In this document: positions 1 to 9,693 of the stretch, piece after piece
Layout of the letters: each line of letters opens with the position of its first letter
How positions within the stretch are numbered: position 1 is the first letter of the stretch
DNA from: Cupriavidus taiwanensis
GTDB taxonomy: Bacteria; Pseudomonadota; Gammaproteobacteria; Burkholderiales; Burkholderiaceae
Assembly (NCBI RefSeq): GCF_900250115.1
Contig: NZ_LT984803.1
Location: 1,178,001 to 1,242,000 of the forward strand
Length of the DNA stretch: 64,000 bases
Reading direction: 5' to 3'
Position numbers and translations under genes: made by a program
Notes under the pieces: generated by a model
Seen by the model: the letters and a program-made list of their open reading frames with translations, nothing else
What the model was told of the DNA's origin: nothing
The model's database searches: none

Positions 1-2449
1 GCTCCAGCCAGGCCAGGTGCTTGCGCGCGGCGCGGATCACCGGCTGCGGCACGCCGGCCAGCTGCGCCACCTGCAGGCCGTAGCTCTGGCTGGCCGGGCC
101 GTCCTGCACCGCATGCAGGAACACGATGCCGTCGCCATGCTCGACCGCCGACAGGTGCACGTTGGCCGCCTGCGGGAACTCCTGCGGCAGCTGCGTCAGT
201 TCGAAGTAATGCGTGGCGAACAGGGTATGGCTGCGGTTGTGCGACAGCAGGTGGCGCGCGATCGCCCAGGCCAGCGCCAGGCCGTCGAAGGTCGAGGTGC
301 CGCGGCCGATCTCGTCCATCAGCACCAGCGATGCCGGCGTGGCGTGGTGCAGGATGCCGGCAGCCTCGGTCATTTCGACCATGAAGGTCGAGCGGCCGCC
401 GGCCAGGTCATCGGCGGCCCCGATGCGGGTGAAGATGCGGTCGATCGGCCCGATCACCGCCCGCCGCGCCGGCACATAGGCGCCCACGCAGGCCAGCAGC
501 ACGATCAGCGCGGTCTGGCGCATGAAAGTCGATTTACCGCCCATGTTGGGGCCGGTGATCAGCAGCAGCTTGCGGGCCTCGTTGAGCTGGCAGTCGTTGG
601 CGATGAACGCCACCGACTCCGCCGCGAGCTGGCCTTCGACCACCGGATGGCGGCCCTGCACGATGTCGACCACGTTCTCGGCGACGCGCTCCGGCGCTGA
701 CCAGTCCAGCGTTTGCGCGCGCTCGGCCAGTGCCGCCAGCACGTCCAGCCGCGCCAGCGCGGCAGCCACGCGCTGCAGCTCGCCGATATGCGGCAGCAGT
801 GCCTGCAGCAGGCCATCGTAGAGCTGCTTCTCGCGGGCCAGCGCGCGGTCCTGCGCCGACAGCGCCTTGTCCTCGAAGGCCTTCAGCTCGGGCGTGATGT
901 AGCGCTCGGCGTTCTTCAGGGTCTGGCGGCGGCGGTAGTCGTCGGGCACCTTGTCGGCCTGGCCGTTGGTGACCTCGATATAGAAGCCGTGCACGCGGTT
1001 GAACTCGACGCGCAGGTTGGCAATCCCGGTGCGCGCGCGCTCGCGCGCTTCCAGGTCGATCAGGAACTGCCCGCAGTTCTCGGAGATGTCGCGCAGCTCG
1101 TCGAGCTCGGCATCGAAGCCGCGCGCGATCACGCCGCCGTCGCGCACCACGGTGGCGGGCTCTTCGGCCACGGCGCGCACCAGCAGGTCCAGGCAATCCT
1201 GCGGCACGGCCAGGTCCTGCAGGGTCTGCACCAGCAGCAGGCTGCCCTGGTCGTCCTGCAGGCAGCCCTGCACTTCAGGCAGTGCGCGCAACGTGTCGCG
1301 TAGCGACGACAGGTCGCGCGGACGCGCATTGAGCAGCGCCAGCCGCGAGGTGATGCGCTCGACGTCGGCGAGCCGGCGCAGCGCCGTGCGCAGCGCGTCG
1401 GTGCCCTGGTCGATCAGCACGCCGATGGCCTGTTGGCGCGCCTGCGGCACCGCCGCATCGCGCAGCGGGTGGTGCAGCCAGTGGCGCAGCGCGCGGCTGC
1501 CCATGGCGGTGCAGCAGGTGTCCAGCAGCGAGAACAGCGTCGGCGACTCGCCGCCGCGCAGGGTTTCAGTCAGTTCCAGGTTGCGCCGCGTGGCGGAGTC
1601 CAGTCCGACATACTCGGACTCGCGCTCGACCTTCACGCCCTGCACATGGCGCAGCGACTGGCCCTGTGTGGTGGCGGCGTAGTTCAGCAGCGCGCCGGCA
1701 GCGCCCAGCGCGGCGCCCAGCCCGGCACAGCCGAACGGGTCCAGGCTGGCCACGCCCAGTTGCTCGCGCAGCCGGCGCGTGCCGGCGTCCTGGTCGAAAT
1801 GCCATTCCGGCAGGCGCGTGCGTGCGCACGCCAGCGCGGGCAGTTCGATGCCATCGGCATACAGCAGCTCGGCCGGGCGGATGCGCTCGAGCTCCCGGCC
1901 CAGCAGCGCCGCTTCGCATTCCATCAGGCGCAGTTCGCCGCTGGCCAGGTTCAGCCACGCCAGGCCGGTCTTGCTGACGCCGCGGCGCGTGGTCTGCTGG
2001 TGCACGGCCATCAGGAAGGTATCGGCCTTGTCGGGCAGCAGCGCGGCGTCGGTCAGCGTGCCGGGGGTGACGATGCGCACCACCTTGCGCTCCACCGGCC
2101 CCTTGCTGGTGGCGGGGTCGCCGATCTGCTCGCAGATCGCCACCGACTCGCCCAGCTTCACCAGCCGCGCCAGGTACTGGTCCGCCGAATGGAAGGGGAT
2201 GCCGGCCATGCGGATCGGCACGCCATTGGACGAGCCGCGCGCGGTCAGCGTGATGTCGAGCAGGCGCGCGGCCTTCTCGGCATCGTCATGAAAGAGTTCA
2301 TAGAAATCACCCATGCGGTAGAACAGCAGGGTGTCGGGGTGGTCTGCCTTGATGCGCAGGTACTGCTGCATCATGGGGGTATGGCGGCTGCCTGTGGCGT
2401 CTGCCTGTGCCTGTTCAGGGTCGGTTTTCTTCTGCAATCCCATTGCCAT
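1..2449 (-). CDS. mutS: DNA mismatch repair ATPase MutS (C-terminus cut by window edge)
   Basis: MutS recognises mismatches and small loops and recruits MutL by an ATP-dependent clamp mechanism. About 816 codons are visible and the frame runs off the left edge, so roughly the last 40-70 residues (C-terminal dimerisation/tetramerisation part) are missing. Near the N-terminus is the mismatch-reading motif GDFYELF inside [14 protein letters not shown]. Later come the Walker A loop GPNMGGKST, the Walker B segment [11 protein letters not shown] and the switch region ATHYFEL. The start is either ATG at 2449 (MAMGLQ) or ATG at 2443; no strong ribosome site separates them. Transcribed leftward with no obvious operon partner. 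Assignment is firm; only the start is uncertain. Confidence 0.97.
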   Translation of the reverse strand, partial: MAMGLQKKTDPEQAQADATGSRHTPMMQQYLRIKADHPDTLLFYRMGDFYELFHDDAEKAARLLDITLTARGSSNGVPIRMAGIPFHSADQYLARLVKLGESVAICEQIGDPATSKGPVERKVVRIVTPGTLTDAALLPDKADTFLMAVHQQTTRRGVSKTGLAWLNLASGELRLMECEAALLGRELERIRPAELLYADGIELPALACARTRLPEWHFDQDAGTRRLREQLGVASLDPFGCAGLGAALGAAGALLNYAATTQGQSLRHVQGVKVERESEYVGLDSATRRNLELTETLRGGESPTLFSLLDTCCTAMGSRALRHWLHHPLRDAAVPQARQQAIGVLIDQGTDALRTALRRLADVERITSRLALLNARPRDLSSLRDTLRALPEVQGCLQDDQGSLLLVQTLQDLAVPQDCLDLLVRAVAEEPATVVRDGGVIARGFDAELDELRDISENCGQFLIDLEARERARTGIANLRVEFNRVHGFYIEVTNGQADKVPDDYRRRQTLKNAERYITPELKAFEDKALSAQDRALAREKQLYDGLLQALLPHIGELQRVAAALARLDVLAALAERAQTLDWSAPERVAENVVDIVQGRHPVVEGQLAAESVAFIANDCQLNEARKLLLITGPNMGGKSTFMRQTALIVLLACVGAYVPARRAVIGPIDRIFTRIGAADDLAGGRSTFMVEMTEAAGILHHATPASLVLMDEIGRGTSTFDGLALAWAIARHLLSHNRSHTLFATHYFELTQLPQEFPQAANVHLSAVEHGDGIVFLHAVQDGPASQSYGLQVAQLAGVPQPVIRAARKHLAWLE

Positions 2450-2659
2450 TTAGCCTGTCTGGCGGTGGGCCTGCGTCGTGCCGCCCGATCCGCGCCGAGC
2501 GCTCCTTGCGTGCCCAGGAAAAGCGCCTCCGCGGGGGCGGGCCGGGCGCTGGTCCGGCGGCCTGTGGCCGCGGCACGAAGGGGCGTTTTCGAATATGGGC
2601 GATATGGTACAGCACGGTGCTGCCGCCGCAGGCCCGCAGACCGCTGCGCCGGCCGCGGA

Positions 2660-3094
2660 TCAGCGGAACACCAGCACCGGGATGTCGCTATGGGTCAGCA
2701 CTTTCTGCGTTTCACTGCCCAGCAGCAGGCCGCTGAGTCCGCGGCGGCCATGCGAGGCCATGAAGATGACATCGCAGCCCAGGTCCCGGGCGGCATGGAT
2801 GATGCCCTGGTACGGCGCCGAAGCGCTGGAGACGTGGCCGGTACAAGGTACCCCGGCCAGCGCTGCAGCGGATTCGACCTTGGCCAGTTCCCGGCGCGCC
2901 CCGGCTTCCACGCGCTGCTGGTAGGCGTCGCGCTTTTCGTGCGAGCTGTCGCTGGTCAGCACATAGGGATAGCTCTCCACGCACATGTACGGCGTGAGCC
3001 GTGCCCCCGCGGTGCGGGCGAACTGGATGGCGGCGGAGACGGCCTGGTGCGAAAGCTCCGAGCCGTCGACCGGGAGCAGGATGTGCTTGAACAT
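2660..3094 (-). CDS. Universal stress protein, UspA family
   Basis: A single-domain UspA-fold protein of 144 residues. It begins MFKHILLPVDGSE and ends SDIPVLVFR, the two conserved beta-strand edges of the family. The C-terminal nucleotide-loop signature is present as ASHG, nine residues, then GS, so an ATP-binding Usp is likely, with Ala in place of the first Gly. The start at 3094 is preferred over an in-frame start 27 nt upstream because AAAAGGA lies at good spacing before it and the family begins exactly here. It lies upstream of nothing on its strand except mutS, and 82 nt after the polyphosphate kinase gene, so the two may be co-transcribed. Specific partner or ligand unknown. Confidence 0.9.
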   Translation of the reverse strand: MFKHILLPVDGSELSHQAVSAAIQFARTAGARLTPYMCVESYPYVLTSDSSHEKRDAYQQRVEAGARRELAKVESAAALAGVPCTGHVSSASAPYQGIIHAARDLGCDVIFMASHGRRGLSGLLLGSETQKVLTHSDIPVLVFR

Positions 3095-3176
3095 GGGGTC
3101 CTTTTCTGTTGTGTGAGGCAAGGGCGCGAAGCGAAGCGGACGCCAGCGGGTAGCATCCTGCGCTTCGGCGCCGCGT

Positions 3177-4286
3177 TCAGTTGGCCAGCGCGCGGCCGAC
3201 GATCAGCGGATCCGGCTGGCCGATCGCGGTGGTGTCCCGGTTGGCATAGGGAAAGCGCGCCAGGATGTAGCGCAGCGCATTGAGCCGCGCGCGCTTCTTG
3301 CAATCGGAGCGGATCACCGTCCAGGGCGCATCGGCGGTATCGGTATGCGCGAACATCGCTTCCTTTGCGCGGGTGTACTCGTCCCATTTGTCGAGCGAGG
3401 CGACATCGACCGGGCTGAGCTTCCATTGCTTGAGCGGGTGGATTTCGCGCTCGCGGAAGCGCCGGCGCTGCTCCTTCTGGCTGACCGAGAACCAGAACTT
3501 GAACAGGTGGATGCCGCTGCGCACCAGGTGCCGCTCGAAATCCGGCGCCTGCTGCAGGAAGTCCTGGTATTCGCGCGTGGAGCAAAAGCCCATCACGTGC
3601 TCGACGCCGGCCCGGTTGTACCAGGAGCGGTCGAACAGCACGATCTCGCCCGCGCAGGGCAGGTGCTGTACGTAGCGCTGGAAGTACCATTGCCCGCGTT
3701 CGGCGTCGGTGGGTTTTTCCAGCGCCACCACGCGCGCGCCGCGCGGGTTCATGTGTTCCATGAACCGTTTGATGGTGCCGCCCTTGCCGGCGGCGTCGCG
3801 GCCTTCGAACAGGATCACCACGCGCTGGCCGGTCTCGCGCACCCAGGCCTGGAACTTGAGCAGCTCCACCTGCAGGCGGTACTTCTGCTTCTCGTAATTG
3901 CGGCGCGACATCAGGTTCTGGTACGGGTACGCGCCTTCGCGCCAACTGGCGGACAGCTCATCGTCCGGGTGGCGCTGGCGGCCGGCCTGCCATGCGGCCG
4001 GGTCGCCCTCGAGGATCAGGCTGCGCAGCTGCGCGGCCTCGTCCGGCGCCAGGCCGTCGAGCAGCGTGCGCACGGCGCCAAGCATGCCGGTGCCATCGCC
4101 GGCCCGGCTGGCCAGGATGTCCTGCATGCCGCTTGCCGCCAGTTGCACCGCGGCTTCGACGGCGCTGTCGACTTCATTGCGCTGCGCCGAGAGTGCCGAG
4201 CGGGTGGGCAGCACATCGCCCCTGGCGGTGGCGCGGGGCCGTGTTGCGGTGGGGCTACGGGCCGGCCGGAGTTCGCGATCGGTCAT
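3177..4286 (-). CDS. ppk2: Polyphosphate kinase 2 (PPK2, single-domain class I type)
   Basis: Transfers phosphate between inorganic polyphosphate and nucleoside diphosphates/triphosphates. 369 residues with one PPK2 domain. The Walker A loop GRDAAGKGG is at about residues 162-170 and the Walker B/lid entry FDRSWYNRAGVE at about 218-229; SVSQKEQ and the C-terminal WTVIRSDCKKRARLNALRY stretch are also typical. The first about 120 residues (basic, Ala/Arg-rich then helical) precede the catalytic core, as in one-domain class I enzymes that favour NTP formation from polyP; two-domain AMP-using class II enzymes are much longer. It is followed 13 nt later in the other direction of reading by the small YdcH-like gene start region, suggesting a stress/phosphate cluster with the Usp gene. 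Preferred substrate (ADP or GDP) cannot be read from sequence. Confidence 0.93.
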   Translation of the reverse strand: MTDRELRPARSPTATRPRATARGDVLPTRSALSAQRNEVDSAVEAAVQLAASGMQDILASRAGDGTGMLGAVRTLLDGLAPDEAAQLRSLILEGDPAAWQAGRQRHPDDELSASWREGAYPYQNLMSRRNYEKQKYRLQVELLKFQAWVRETGQRVVILFEGRDAAGKGGTIKRFMEHMNPRGARVVALEKPTDAERGQWYFQRYVQHLPCAGEIVLFDRSWYNRAGVEHVMGFCSTREYQDFLQQAPDFERHLVRSGIHLFKFWFSVSQKEQRRRFREREIHPLKQWKLSPVDVASLDKWDEYTRAKEAMFAHTDTADAPWTVIRSDCKKRARLNALRYILARFPYANRDTTAIGQPDPLIVGRALAN

Positions 4287-4299
4287 CTGCGCGTCTCCG

Positions 4300-4515
4300 T
4301 CAGGCGGTGGTCCGACGCAGGATCTGGTAGAGCTGGTCCTTGAGCAGCAGCTTCTCTTTTTTCAGCCGCTCGATCTCGAAGGTGGAAGCCGGCACCAGGC
4401 CGGCTTCCATGTTGTGGATTTCCTGGTCGAGCGAATTATGGCGGTGGAACAGCCGCGCAAAGTGGGCGTCATGCGTTTTCAGGGCAGTGATCTGGTCGCG
4501 GTACTCGGGAAACAT
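4300..4515 (-). CDS. Small YdcH/DUF465 coiled-coil protein
   Basis: A 71-residue basic/acidic helical protein starting MFPEYRDQITALK. The body HRHNSLDQEIHNMEAG and ERLKKEKLLLKDQLYQIL are the DUF465 (YdcH) hallmarks: one helical hairpin with heptad-like leucines. Function of the family is not established. The start at 4515 has AGGAGA just upstream; an in-frame start 54 nt further upstream would add a non-conserved Arg/Ser-rich tail and is rejected. Only 13 nt separate its stop from the ppk2 start, so it is probably the first gene of a small leftward operon with ppk2 and perhaps usp. Confidence 0.87.
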   Translation of the reverse strand: MFPEYRDQITALKTHDAHFARLFHRHNSLDQEIHNMEAGLVPASTFEIERLKKEKLLLKDQLYQILRRTTA

Positions 4516-4669
4516 GCTGGCTCTCCTGTGGCTGGATCCGCGCGCACATGGCGTGGCGCATGGATTCATTCTGGTGAGCGCGGGGCGGCACGGCCTTGAC
4601 CAGGATCATGGCTCGCCGGGGAATGAGACAAGGCCGCAATGCGCGACGCACGGCCGTGCGACGCCGGAA

Positions 4670-4699
4670 AACAAACGCCCGCCGGGGTGCGGCGGGCGT
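4670..4699 (-). terminator. Rho-independent terminator of suhB
   Basis: A perfect 9-bp stem ACGCCCGCC/GGCGGGCGT (4675-4683 and 4691-4699) with a 7-nt loop. Read on the minus strand it is followed by TTGTTTTCC, i.e. a U-rich tail, 37 nt beyond the suhB stop codon. This fits an intrinsic terminator for suhB transcription. Confidence 0.7.
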
Positions 4700-4735
4700 G
4701 CTTTCTGGGATGGCCGCTCAGGCCATGTGCCAGCG

Positions 4736-5557
4736 TCAGACGGCGCCGGGCTTGACGTTGTCCAGCGAGTACGGCGACAGCAGACGCACCATCTGGGCAA
4801 AGGCCTTGGGGTTGCCGGCCAGCACTTCGCCTTGTTCCAGCTGGCGCGGCTCGCCGGCGTAGTTGCCGACCAGGCCGCCCGATTCGGTGATCAGCAGCAT
4901 GCCGGCGGCCATGTCCCACGGCTGCAGGCCGCGTTCGAAAAAGCCGTCGAGGCGACCGCAGGCGACGTAGGCCAGATCCAGCGCGGCGGCGCCCGGGCGG
5001 CGCAGGCCGGCGCAGCTGCGCGTCATCAGCGCGAAGATCTCGAGGTACTCTTCCACCCCTTCCAGGTCGCGGAAGGGGAAGCCGGTCCCGATCAGGCAGT
5101 CGGCCAGCTTGTCGCGACGGGTGACGCGGATGCGGCGGTTGTTAAGGAAGGCGCCGGCGCCCTTGGTGGCGGTGAACAGTTCGTCGCGGGTCGGGTCGTA
5201 GACCACCGCCTGCACCGGCGTGCCGCGGTGCAGCTGGGCGATCGAAACCGCGTATTGCGGAAAGCCGTGGATGAAGTTGGTGGTGCCGTCGAGCGGATCG
5301 ATGACCCAGGTGTACTCGTGGGTGGCTTCTTCTTCGGTCCAGGACTGGCCGGACTCTTCCGCTAGAATGCCGTGTTCCGGGTAGGCGGTGCGCAGGACCT
5401 CGATGATCGCGGCTTCGGCGGCGCGGTCCACCTCGGTAACGAAATCGTTGTGTTGCTTGCGCGAGACGCGCACCAGATCGACGTCGAGCGACGCGCGGTT
5501 GATGATGGATCCCGCCTTGCGGGCCGCCTTGATGGCGATATTGAGCATCGGATGCAT
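4736..5557 (-). CDS. suhB: Inositol-1-monophosphatase / SuhB
   Basis: Mg-dependent phosphatase of the IMPase fold, which in proteobacteria (SuhB) also joins rRNA transcription antitermination complexes. 273 residues. Metal and substrate motifs are intact: EESG at 67-70, DPLDGTTNF at 87-95 and [15 protein letters not shown] in the C-terminal third. The start at 5557 ([16 protein letters not shown]) matches the family N-terminus and has GGAGAG upstream; the 72-codon upstream extension is unconserved. Divergent from trmJ, with a 203-nt shared promoter region. Whether this copy acts mainly on inositol phosphate or in antitermination cannot be told from sequence. Confidence 0.95.
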   Translation of the reverse strand: MHPMLNIAIKAARKAGSIINRASLDVDLVRVSRKQHNDFVTEVDRAAEAAIIEVLRTAYPEHGILAEESGQSWTEEEATHEYTWVIDPLDGTTNFIHGFPQYAVSIAQLHRGTPVQAVVYDPTRDELFTATKGAGAFLNNRRIRVTRRDKLADCLIGTGFPFRDLEGVEEYLEIFALMTRSCAGLRRPGAAALDLAYVACGRLDGFFERGLQPWDMAAGMLLITESGGLVGNYAGEPRQLEQGEVLAGNPKAFAQMVRLLSPYSLDNVKPGAV

Positions 5558-5760
5558 GAATCTCTCCAGGCCGGCCACGACCGCGCGGCGGGGCGCCAAA
5601 GCGCCGCACGCCCGCTCATGGGCAGCTGACAACACAACGGATTGTAGAAGAACGTGGGGCGTCGCCGGCCTTGCTGCAGGACGCTTCGCAAATGTGTCGC
5701 GAACGTCTCGCGGGCATGCATAAACCTGGCGCCGCGCCAAAGAAGAACCCCGAATTGTAT

Positions 5761-6579
5761 ATGAACCCGGCAATTGATACGAGCCAGCCCGCCACCCCCA
5801 CGCCAGGCGGGGATAACTTCGGCCGCGTGCGCTTCGTGCTGGTCGAAACCAGCCATCCCGGCAACGTCGGCTCGGTGGCGCGGGCCATCAAGACCATGGG
5901 CTTCGGCAGCCTGGTGCTGGTCTCGCCGCGCGAGCCAGAGGTGCTGCGGCATCCCGATGCCGTCGCCATGGCCAGCGGCGCCGACGACGTGCTGGCCGCC
6001 GCCGTGATTGTCGGCCAGTTCGACGCAGCCCTGGCCGGAGCCGCGCTGACCGTTGCCATGACCGCGCGCCTGCGCGAGTTCGGCCCACCGCGGCTGCTGC
6101 CGCGCGCCGCCGCCGCACGTGCGCGCCAGACGCTGTCGGGCAGCGGTGGCGTCGCCTTTGTGTTCGGCAACGAGCGCTATGGCCTGCCCAACGAGGTGGT
6201 GGAGCGCTGCAACGCCGTGACCCATATCCCCGCCAATCCCGCCTATGCCTCGCTGAACCTGGCGCAGGCAGTGCAGCTGGTCGCCTACGAGATGCGGCTG
6301 GCGCTGCTGGAGGCCGCCCCGGACGCGGGCGCCAATATCGGCTATGCTGGCGAGCCGGCCACGGCCGAACAGGTCGAGGCCATGTTCGGGCACCTGCAGA
6401 GCGGGCTGGAGGCGATCGGCTTTCTCGATCCGTCCAATCCGCGCAAGCTGATGACCCGGCTGCGCCGTCTGCTGGCGCGCAGCGGCCTCGAGCGCGAGGA
6501 AGTGAACATCCTGCGCGGCATCGCCAAGCACATGCTGATTGCCGCGCAGAACCAGTCGGGCCCGCAGGCCGACCGGTGA
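5761..6579 (+). CDS. trmJ: tRNA (cytidine/uridine-2'-O-)-methyltransferase TrmJ
   Basis: SPOUT-class methyltransferase that 2'-O-methylates position 32 of certain tRNAs. About 272 residues. The trefoil-knot SAM site is visible: [21 protein letters not shown] near the N-terminus, [13 protein letters not shown] in the middle and [19 protein letters not shown] after it, the three SPOUT motifs in the right order. The C-terminal about 80 residues (helical, ending [15 protein letters not shown]) form the dimer/tRNA-binding tail. The start at 5761 gives MNPAID before a Pro/Thr linker; starts at 5671 or 5716 are in frame and cannot be excluded, because no clear ribosome site marks any of them. Divergent from suhB. 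Confidence 0.93.
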   Translation: MNPAIDTSQPATPTPGGDNFGRVRFVLVETSHPGNVGSVARAIKTMGFGSLVLVSPREPEVLRHPDAVAMASGADDVLAAAVIVGQFDAALAGAALTVAMTARLREFGPPRLLPRAAAARARQTLSGSGGVAFVFGNERYGLPNEVVERCNAVTHIPANPAYASLNLAQAVQLVAYEMRLALLEAAPDAGANIGYAGEPATAEQVEAMFGHLQSGLEAIGFLDPSNPRKLMTRLRRLLARSGLEREEVNILRGIAKHMLIAAQNQSGPQADR

Positions 6580-6882
6580 CAGGAGCAAAGGACTGTGGCA
6601 GCAACCCCTAGCAATGCGATGTGGGACCGGAACGGTGCATGCCGAGGCGGCGTGGCCAGGCGTCCTGCCGCCGCGGGTGGGCGTATGCCTGGTCGATGTT
6701 GATCACAGCATCGCAGCAATGTCCCTGGCGGATCAGGGGCCAAACGCCGGCACCGCAAGGCGGGCCGGCAAATCCCTTACACTCCTGATCCTCTGCACCG
6801 GCCCCCGACCGCGCCGGCGACCCCGCCCCGGGCCCTGGCCCGCGTGTCGTGGCGCACGTCGCGGCACCACGACACGACCAAG
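6580..6882. other. 303-nt intergenic region with no supported gene
   Basis: Lies between trmJ and cysE. Open frames here are short, Arg/Pro-rich and lack homology-like motifs. I see no hairpin with a T tract and no convincing promoter; the cysE promoter is presumably in its last 100 nt. Confidence 0.5.
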
Positions 6883-7626
6883 ATGTTCTCTCGCCTGAAG
6901 GAAGATATCGACACCATCATGCTGCGCGATCCCGCCGCGCGCAGCCGCCTGGAGGTCCTGACCTGCTATCCGGGCCTGCATGCCGTACTGCTGCACCGGC
7001 TGGCGCACGCGTGCTGGCGCGCGGGCTGGCACTGGCTGGGCCGCTGGATTTCGCACTGGTCGCGCTTTTTCACCGGCATCGAGATCCATCCGGCAGCGAC
7101 GCTGGGCCGGCGCGTGTTCATCGACCACGGCATGGGCGTGGTCATCGGCGAGACCGCGCAGATCGGCGACGACTGCACCATCTACCAGGGCGTGACGCTG
7201 GGCGGCACGTCGCTGTACAAGGGCCAGAAGCGGCATCCGACCCTCGGCGTCGGCGTGGTGGTCAGCGCTGGCGCCAAGGTGCTGGGTGGATTCGAGGTGG
7301 GCGACGGCGCGCGCGTGGGCTCCAACGCGGTGGTGCTCAAGCCGGTGCCACCGGGCGCGACCGCGGTCGGCATTCCGGCCCGCATCATCCTGCCGGATGC
7401 GCCGTCGGTGCAGCAGGGGGCGAAGCAGGAGTTCTCTGCCTACGGCATCACGCCGAATGCCGACGACCCGGTGTCGCTGGCGCTCAAGAGCCTGATCGAC
7501 AATGCCGCGCTCCAGCATGACCGCATCGAGGCAGTGCTGGCTGCGCTCGACCGGCTCGGCGAACACCTGGAGAACACGCCGAACGATCCGTTCGATGCCA
7601 GCGAGCTGCGCAAGCTGATGAAGTAA
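6883..7626 (+). CDS. cysE: Serine O-acetyltransferase CysE
   Basis: Makes O-acetylserine from serine and acetyl-CoA, the first step of cysteine synthesis in the cytoplasm. 247 residues starting [20 protein letters not shown]. The left-handed beta-helix is clear as hexapeptide repeats from about residue 68: [39 protein letters not shown], then [20 protein letters not shown]. The catalytic His-Asp pair lies in FIDHGMG. The short N-terminal helical part is the EpsC/SrpH-like form rather than the longer E. coli form. The start at 6883 is chosen because the upstream 13 codons do not belong to the fold; the ribosome site is weak. Convergent with lpxH. Confidence 0.95.
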   Translation: MFSRLKEDIDTIMLRDPAARSRLEVLTCYPGLHAVLLHRLAHACWRAGWHWLGRWISHWSRFFTGIEIHPAATLGRRVFIDHGMGVVIGETAQIGDDCTIYQGVTLGGTSLYKGQKRHPTLGVGVVVSAGAKVLGGFEVGDGARVGSNAVVLKPVPPGATAVGIPARIILPDAPSVQQGAKQEFSAYGITPNADDPVSLALKSLIDNAALQHDRIEAVLAALDRLGEHLENTPNDPFDASELRKLMK

Positions 7627-7650
7627 CGGCGCGCAGCAATGATCGCGCCG
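7627..7650. terminator. Hairpin between convergent cysE and lpxH
   Basis: CGGCGCG at 7627-7633 pairs with CGCGCCG at 7644-7650 across a 10-nt loop and fills the whole gap between the two stop codons. There is no T tract on either side, so bidirectional termination is only a suggestion. Confidence 0.35.
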
Positions 7651-7651
7651 G

Positions 7652-8449
7652 TCAGTCCGTCTGCGGCAGCAGCCGGAAGCCGTCGCGGTCGAGCTGCAGC
7701 ACCGCCGCGCGCGGGTGCGCGCCGTCCAGGTCCCAGTCGGTCAGCACCCAGCGCACGCCCGCGGCGTCTTCATGGCGGGCAGGGCGATGGGTATGGCCAT
7801 GGACCAGCAGCGACGCGCCGGCGGCACCGAGCAACTCCGCCGCGGCCGCGGGGGCCACATCACCATAGATCACCGGTACCGCCGCGTCCGCGCTGCGCTG
7901 CCGGGCGCGGTTGCCTTCGCTGTCCGCGCGCAGCTTGCGCGCGACCGCCTGGCGCGCCTGCAGCGGCAGCGCCAGGAACACGCGCTGCACCCAGTGCTTG
8001 CGGGTCCAGCGGCGAAAGCGGTTGTAGCGTTCATCGTCGATGCACAGCATGTCGCCGTGGCTCAGCACCACGCGCTGGCCGGCGCAATCGATCAATGTGG
8101 GGTCGGGCAGCAGCGTGGCGCCGGCGGCGCTGGCGAAGCGCCGGCCCAGCAGGAAGTCGCGGTTGCCGTGCATCAGGTACACCGCCACCCCGCGCGCCGC
8201 CAGGGCGCGCAGCGCCAGCGCCACGCGTTGCGCGAACGGCGCCTCGGTTTCTTCGTCGCCGACCCAGAATTCAAAGAAGTCGCCCAGGATGAACAGCGCG
8301 CGCGCGTGCGTGGCGGCGCGCTCGAGCGCGCGCTCGAAGGCGGCCAGCGTGCGCGGCATGCCGGGCGTGAGATGCAGGTCTGAAATGAACCACGCCGGCG
8401 CCTGTACCTGGAGGGGACCGGCCACCGGCGTGTGGGAGATTGCGGTCAT
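7652..8449 (-). CDS. lpxH: UDP-2,3-diacylglucosamine hydrolase LpxH
   Basis: Peripheral membrane, Mn-dependent pyrophosphatase that makes lipid X in lipid A synthesis. 265 residues. Calcineurin-type metal motifs are all present: FISDLHL, FILGDFFEFWVGD, MHGNRDFLLG, VLSHGDMLC and LLVHGHTHRP. Start uncertain: ATG 8449 (MTAISHTPVAG) is used here; an ATG at 8500 would add a basic, unconserved stretch. No good ribosome site precedes either. First of three adjacent leftward genes in physical order, 66 nt beyond ppiB, so lpxH may be read from the ppi transcripts. Confidence 0.94.
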   Translation of the reverse strand: MTAISHTPVAGPLQVQAPAWFISDLHLTPGMPRTLAAFERALERAATHARALFILGDFFEFWVGDEETEAPFAQRVALALRALAARGVAVYLMHGNRDFLLGRRFASAAGATLLPDPTLIDCAGQRVVLSHGDMLCIDDERYNRFRRWTRKHWVQRVFLALPLQARQAVARKLRADSEGNRARQRSADAAVPVIYGDVAPAAAAELLGAAGASLLVHGHTHRPARHEDAAGVRWVLTDWDLDGAHPRAAVLQLDRDGFRLLPQTD

Positions 8450-8515
8450 GCGTGGTGTCGGGAGGGAAAGGCCGGCACGCGGGCGCGCACGGGACCGCAA
8501 TCGGCAGGCATCGGC

Positions 8516-9016
8516 TTACTCGACCACGACGGCCTTTTCGATCACGACGTCTTCCAGCGGCACGTCCTGGTGGAAGCCCGAGCTGCCGGTGCGCACGCCC
8601 TTGATCTGCTCGACCACGTCGGTGCCGTCGACTACCTTGCCGAACACGGCATAGCCGAAGCCCTGCGGGGTCGGCGACGAGAAGTTGAGGAAGTCGTTGT
8701 CGACCACGTTGATGAAGAACTGCGCGGTGGCCGAGTGCGGCGCATTGGTGCGCGCCATCGCCACGGTGTAGCGGTCGTTCTTCAGGCCGTTGCCGGCCTC
8801 GTTCTCGATCGGGGCGTCGGTGTCCTTCTGCTTCATGCCGGGCTCGAAGCCGCCGCCCTGGATCATGAAGTTCTTGATCACGCGGTGGAAGATGGTGTTG
8901 TCGTAGTGGCCCTTGCGGACATACGACAGGAAGTTCTCAACCGTTTTCGGGGCCTTTTCGGCGTCGAGTTCCAGGGTGATCACACCCTTGTTGGTCTGCA
9001 GCTGTACCTTGGACAT
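8516..9016 (-). CDS. ppiB: Cytoplasmic peptidyl-prolyl cis-trans isomerase PpiB (cyclophilin)
   Basis: Cyclophilin of 166 residues without a signal peptide, hence cytoplasmic. Active-site motifs are intact: [18 protein letters not shown], then [18 protein letters not shown] with the Gln-Phe-Phe core, and [19 protein letters not shown] ribosome site lies before the start. The gene ends 22 nt from the neighbouring ppiA start, on the same strand, so the pair is very probably one operon (ppiA then ppiB then perhaps lpxH). Confidence 0.95.
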   Translation of the reverse strand: MSKVQLQTNKGVITLELDAEKAPKTVENFLSYVRKGHYDNTIFHRVIKNFMIQGGGFEPGMKQKDTDAPIENEAGNGLKNDRYTVAMARTNAPHSATAQFFINVVDNDFLNFSSPTPQGFGYAVFGKVVDGTDVVEQIKGVRTGSSGFHQDVPLEDVVIEKAVVVE

Positions 9017-9038
9017 GGCGGTTTCCTCTGTTCGGTAA

Positions 9039-9623
9039 TTATTTGACGACGGTGGCCGACTCGATCACGATCGGCGCGGCCGGCACGTTGCGCATCGGGC
9101 CGTAGGCCGTGGTCGGCACGGCCTTGATCTTGTCGATCGTGTCCATGCCTTCCACCACCTTGCCGAAGACGGCATAGCCATTGCCGTCCGGCTGCGGGTA
9201 GTCGAGATTCGGATTATCCACCACATTGACGAAGAACTGCGCGGTGGCCGAATCCGGGTTGCTGGTGCGCGCCATGGCAACCGTGCCGACCTTGTTCTTC
9301 AGGCCGTTGCGGGCTTCCAGCGGGATCGGCGCGCGCGTGGGCCTTTCCTTCATGTCGCGGTCGAAGCCGCCGCCCTGCACCATGAAGCCGTTGATCACGC
9401 GGTGGAAGATGGTGCCACTGTAGAAGCCGCTCTTCACATATTCCAGGAAGTTGGCGACGGTCTTGGGCGCGGCCTCGGGATAGAGCTCGACCGTGAACTT
9501 GCCGGCGCTGGTGACGAACTGGACGCGCTCGGCGGCCTTCTGCTGGGCCAGCGCGCTGAACGAAGACAGCGCCAGGGCGCCTGCGGCCAGTCCGGCCAGG
9601 AGGATGCGACGGGAACGGATCAT
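9039..9623 (-). CDS. ppiA: Periplasmic peptidyl-prolyl cis-trans isomerase PpiA (cyclophilin)
   Basis: A 194-residue cyclophilin with an N-terminal Sec signal: basic MIRSRR, hydrophobic [18 protein letters not shown] and cleavage after SALA. The catalytic [34 protein letters not shown] and [13 protein letters not shown] motifs are intact. It folds proline-containing periplasmic proteins. The start at 9623 gives the signal peptide and has GGAG upstream; the long frame upstream of it is Pro/Arg-rich noise. It sits head to tail with the cytoplasmic paralogue, so the two arose by tandem duplication plus gain or loss of a signal peptide. Confidence 0.95.
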   Translation of the reverse strand: MIRSRRILLAGLAAGALALSSFSALAQQKAAERVQFVTSAGKFTVELYPEAAPKTVANFLEYVKSGFYSGTIFHRVINGFMVQGGGFDRDMKERPTRAPIPLEARNGLKNKVGTVAMARTSNPDSATAQFFVNVVDNPNLDYPQPDGNGYAVFGKVVEGMDTIDKIKAVPTTAYGPMRNVPAAPIVIESATVVK

Positions 9624-9693
9624 GAAGGAAACTCCGGTAAGTCGGGATGGACACGGCCCGGGCGTGCCGCGCCGGGCCTGCGGATGCATGCTG

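Noticed and set aside
1433..3283. 616-residue plus-strand frame over mutS and usp
   Set aside because: The minus-strand mutS and Usp proteins have full motif sets; this one has none.
6580..6882. Small gene between trmJ and cysE
   Set aside because: Open frames on both strands lack a ribosome site and any protein-like pattern.
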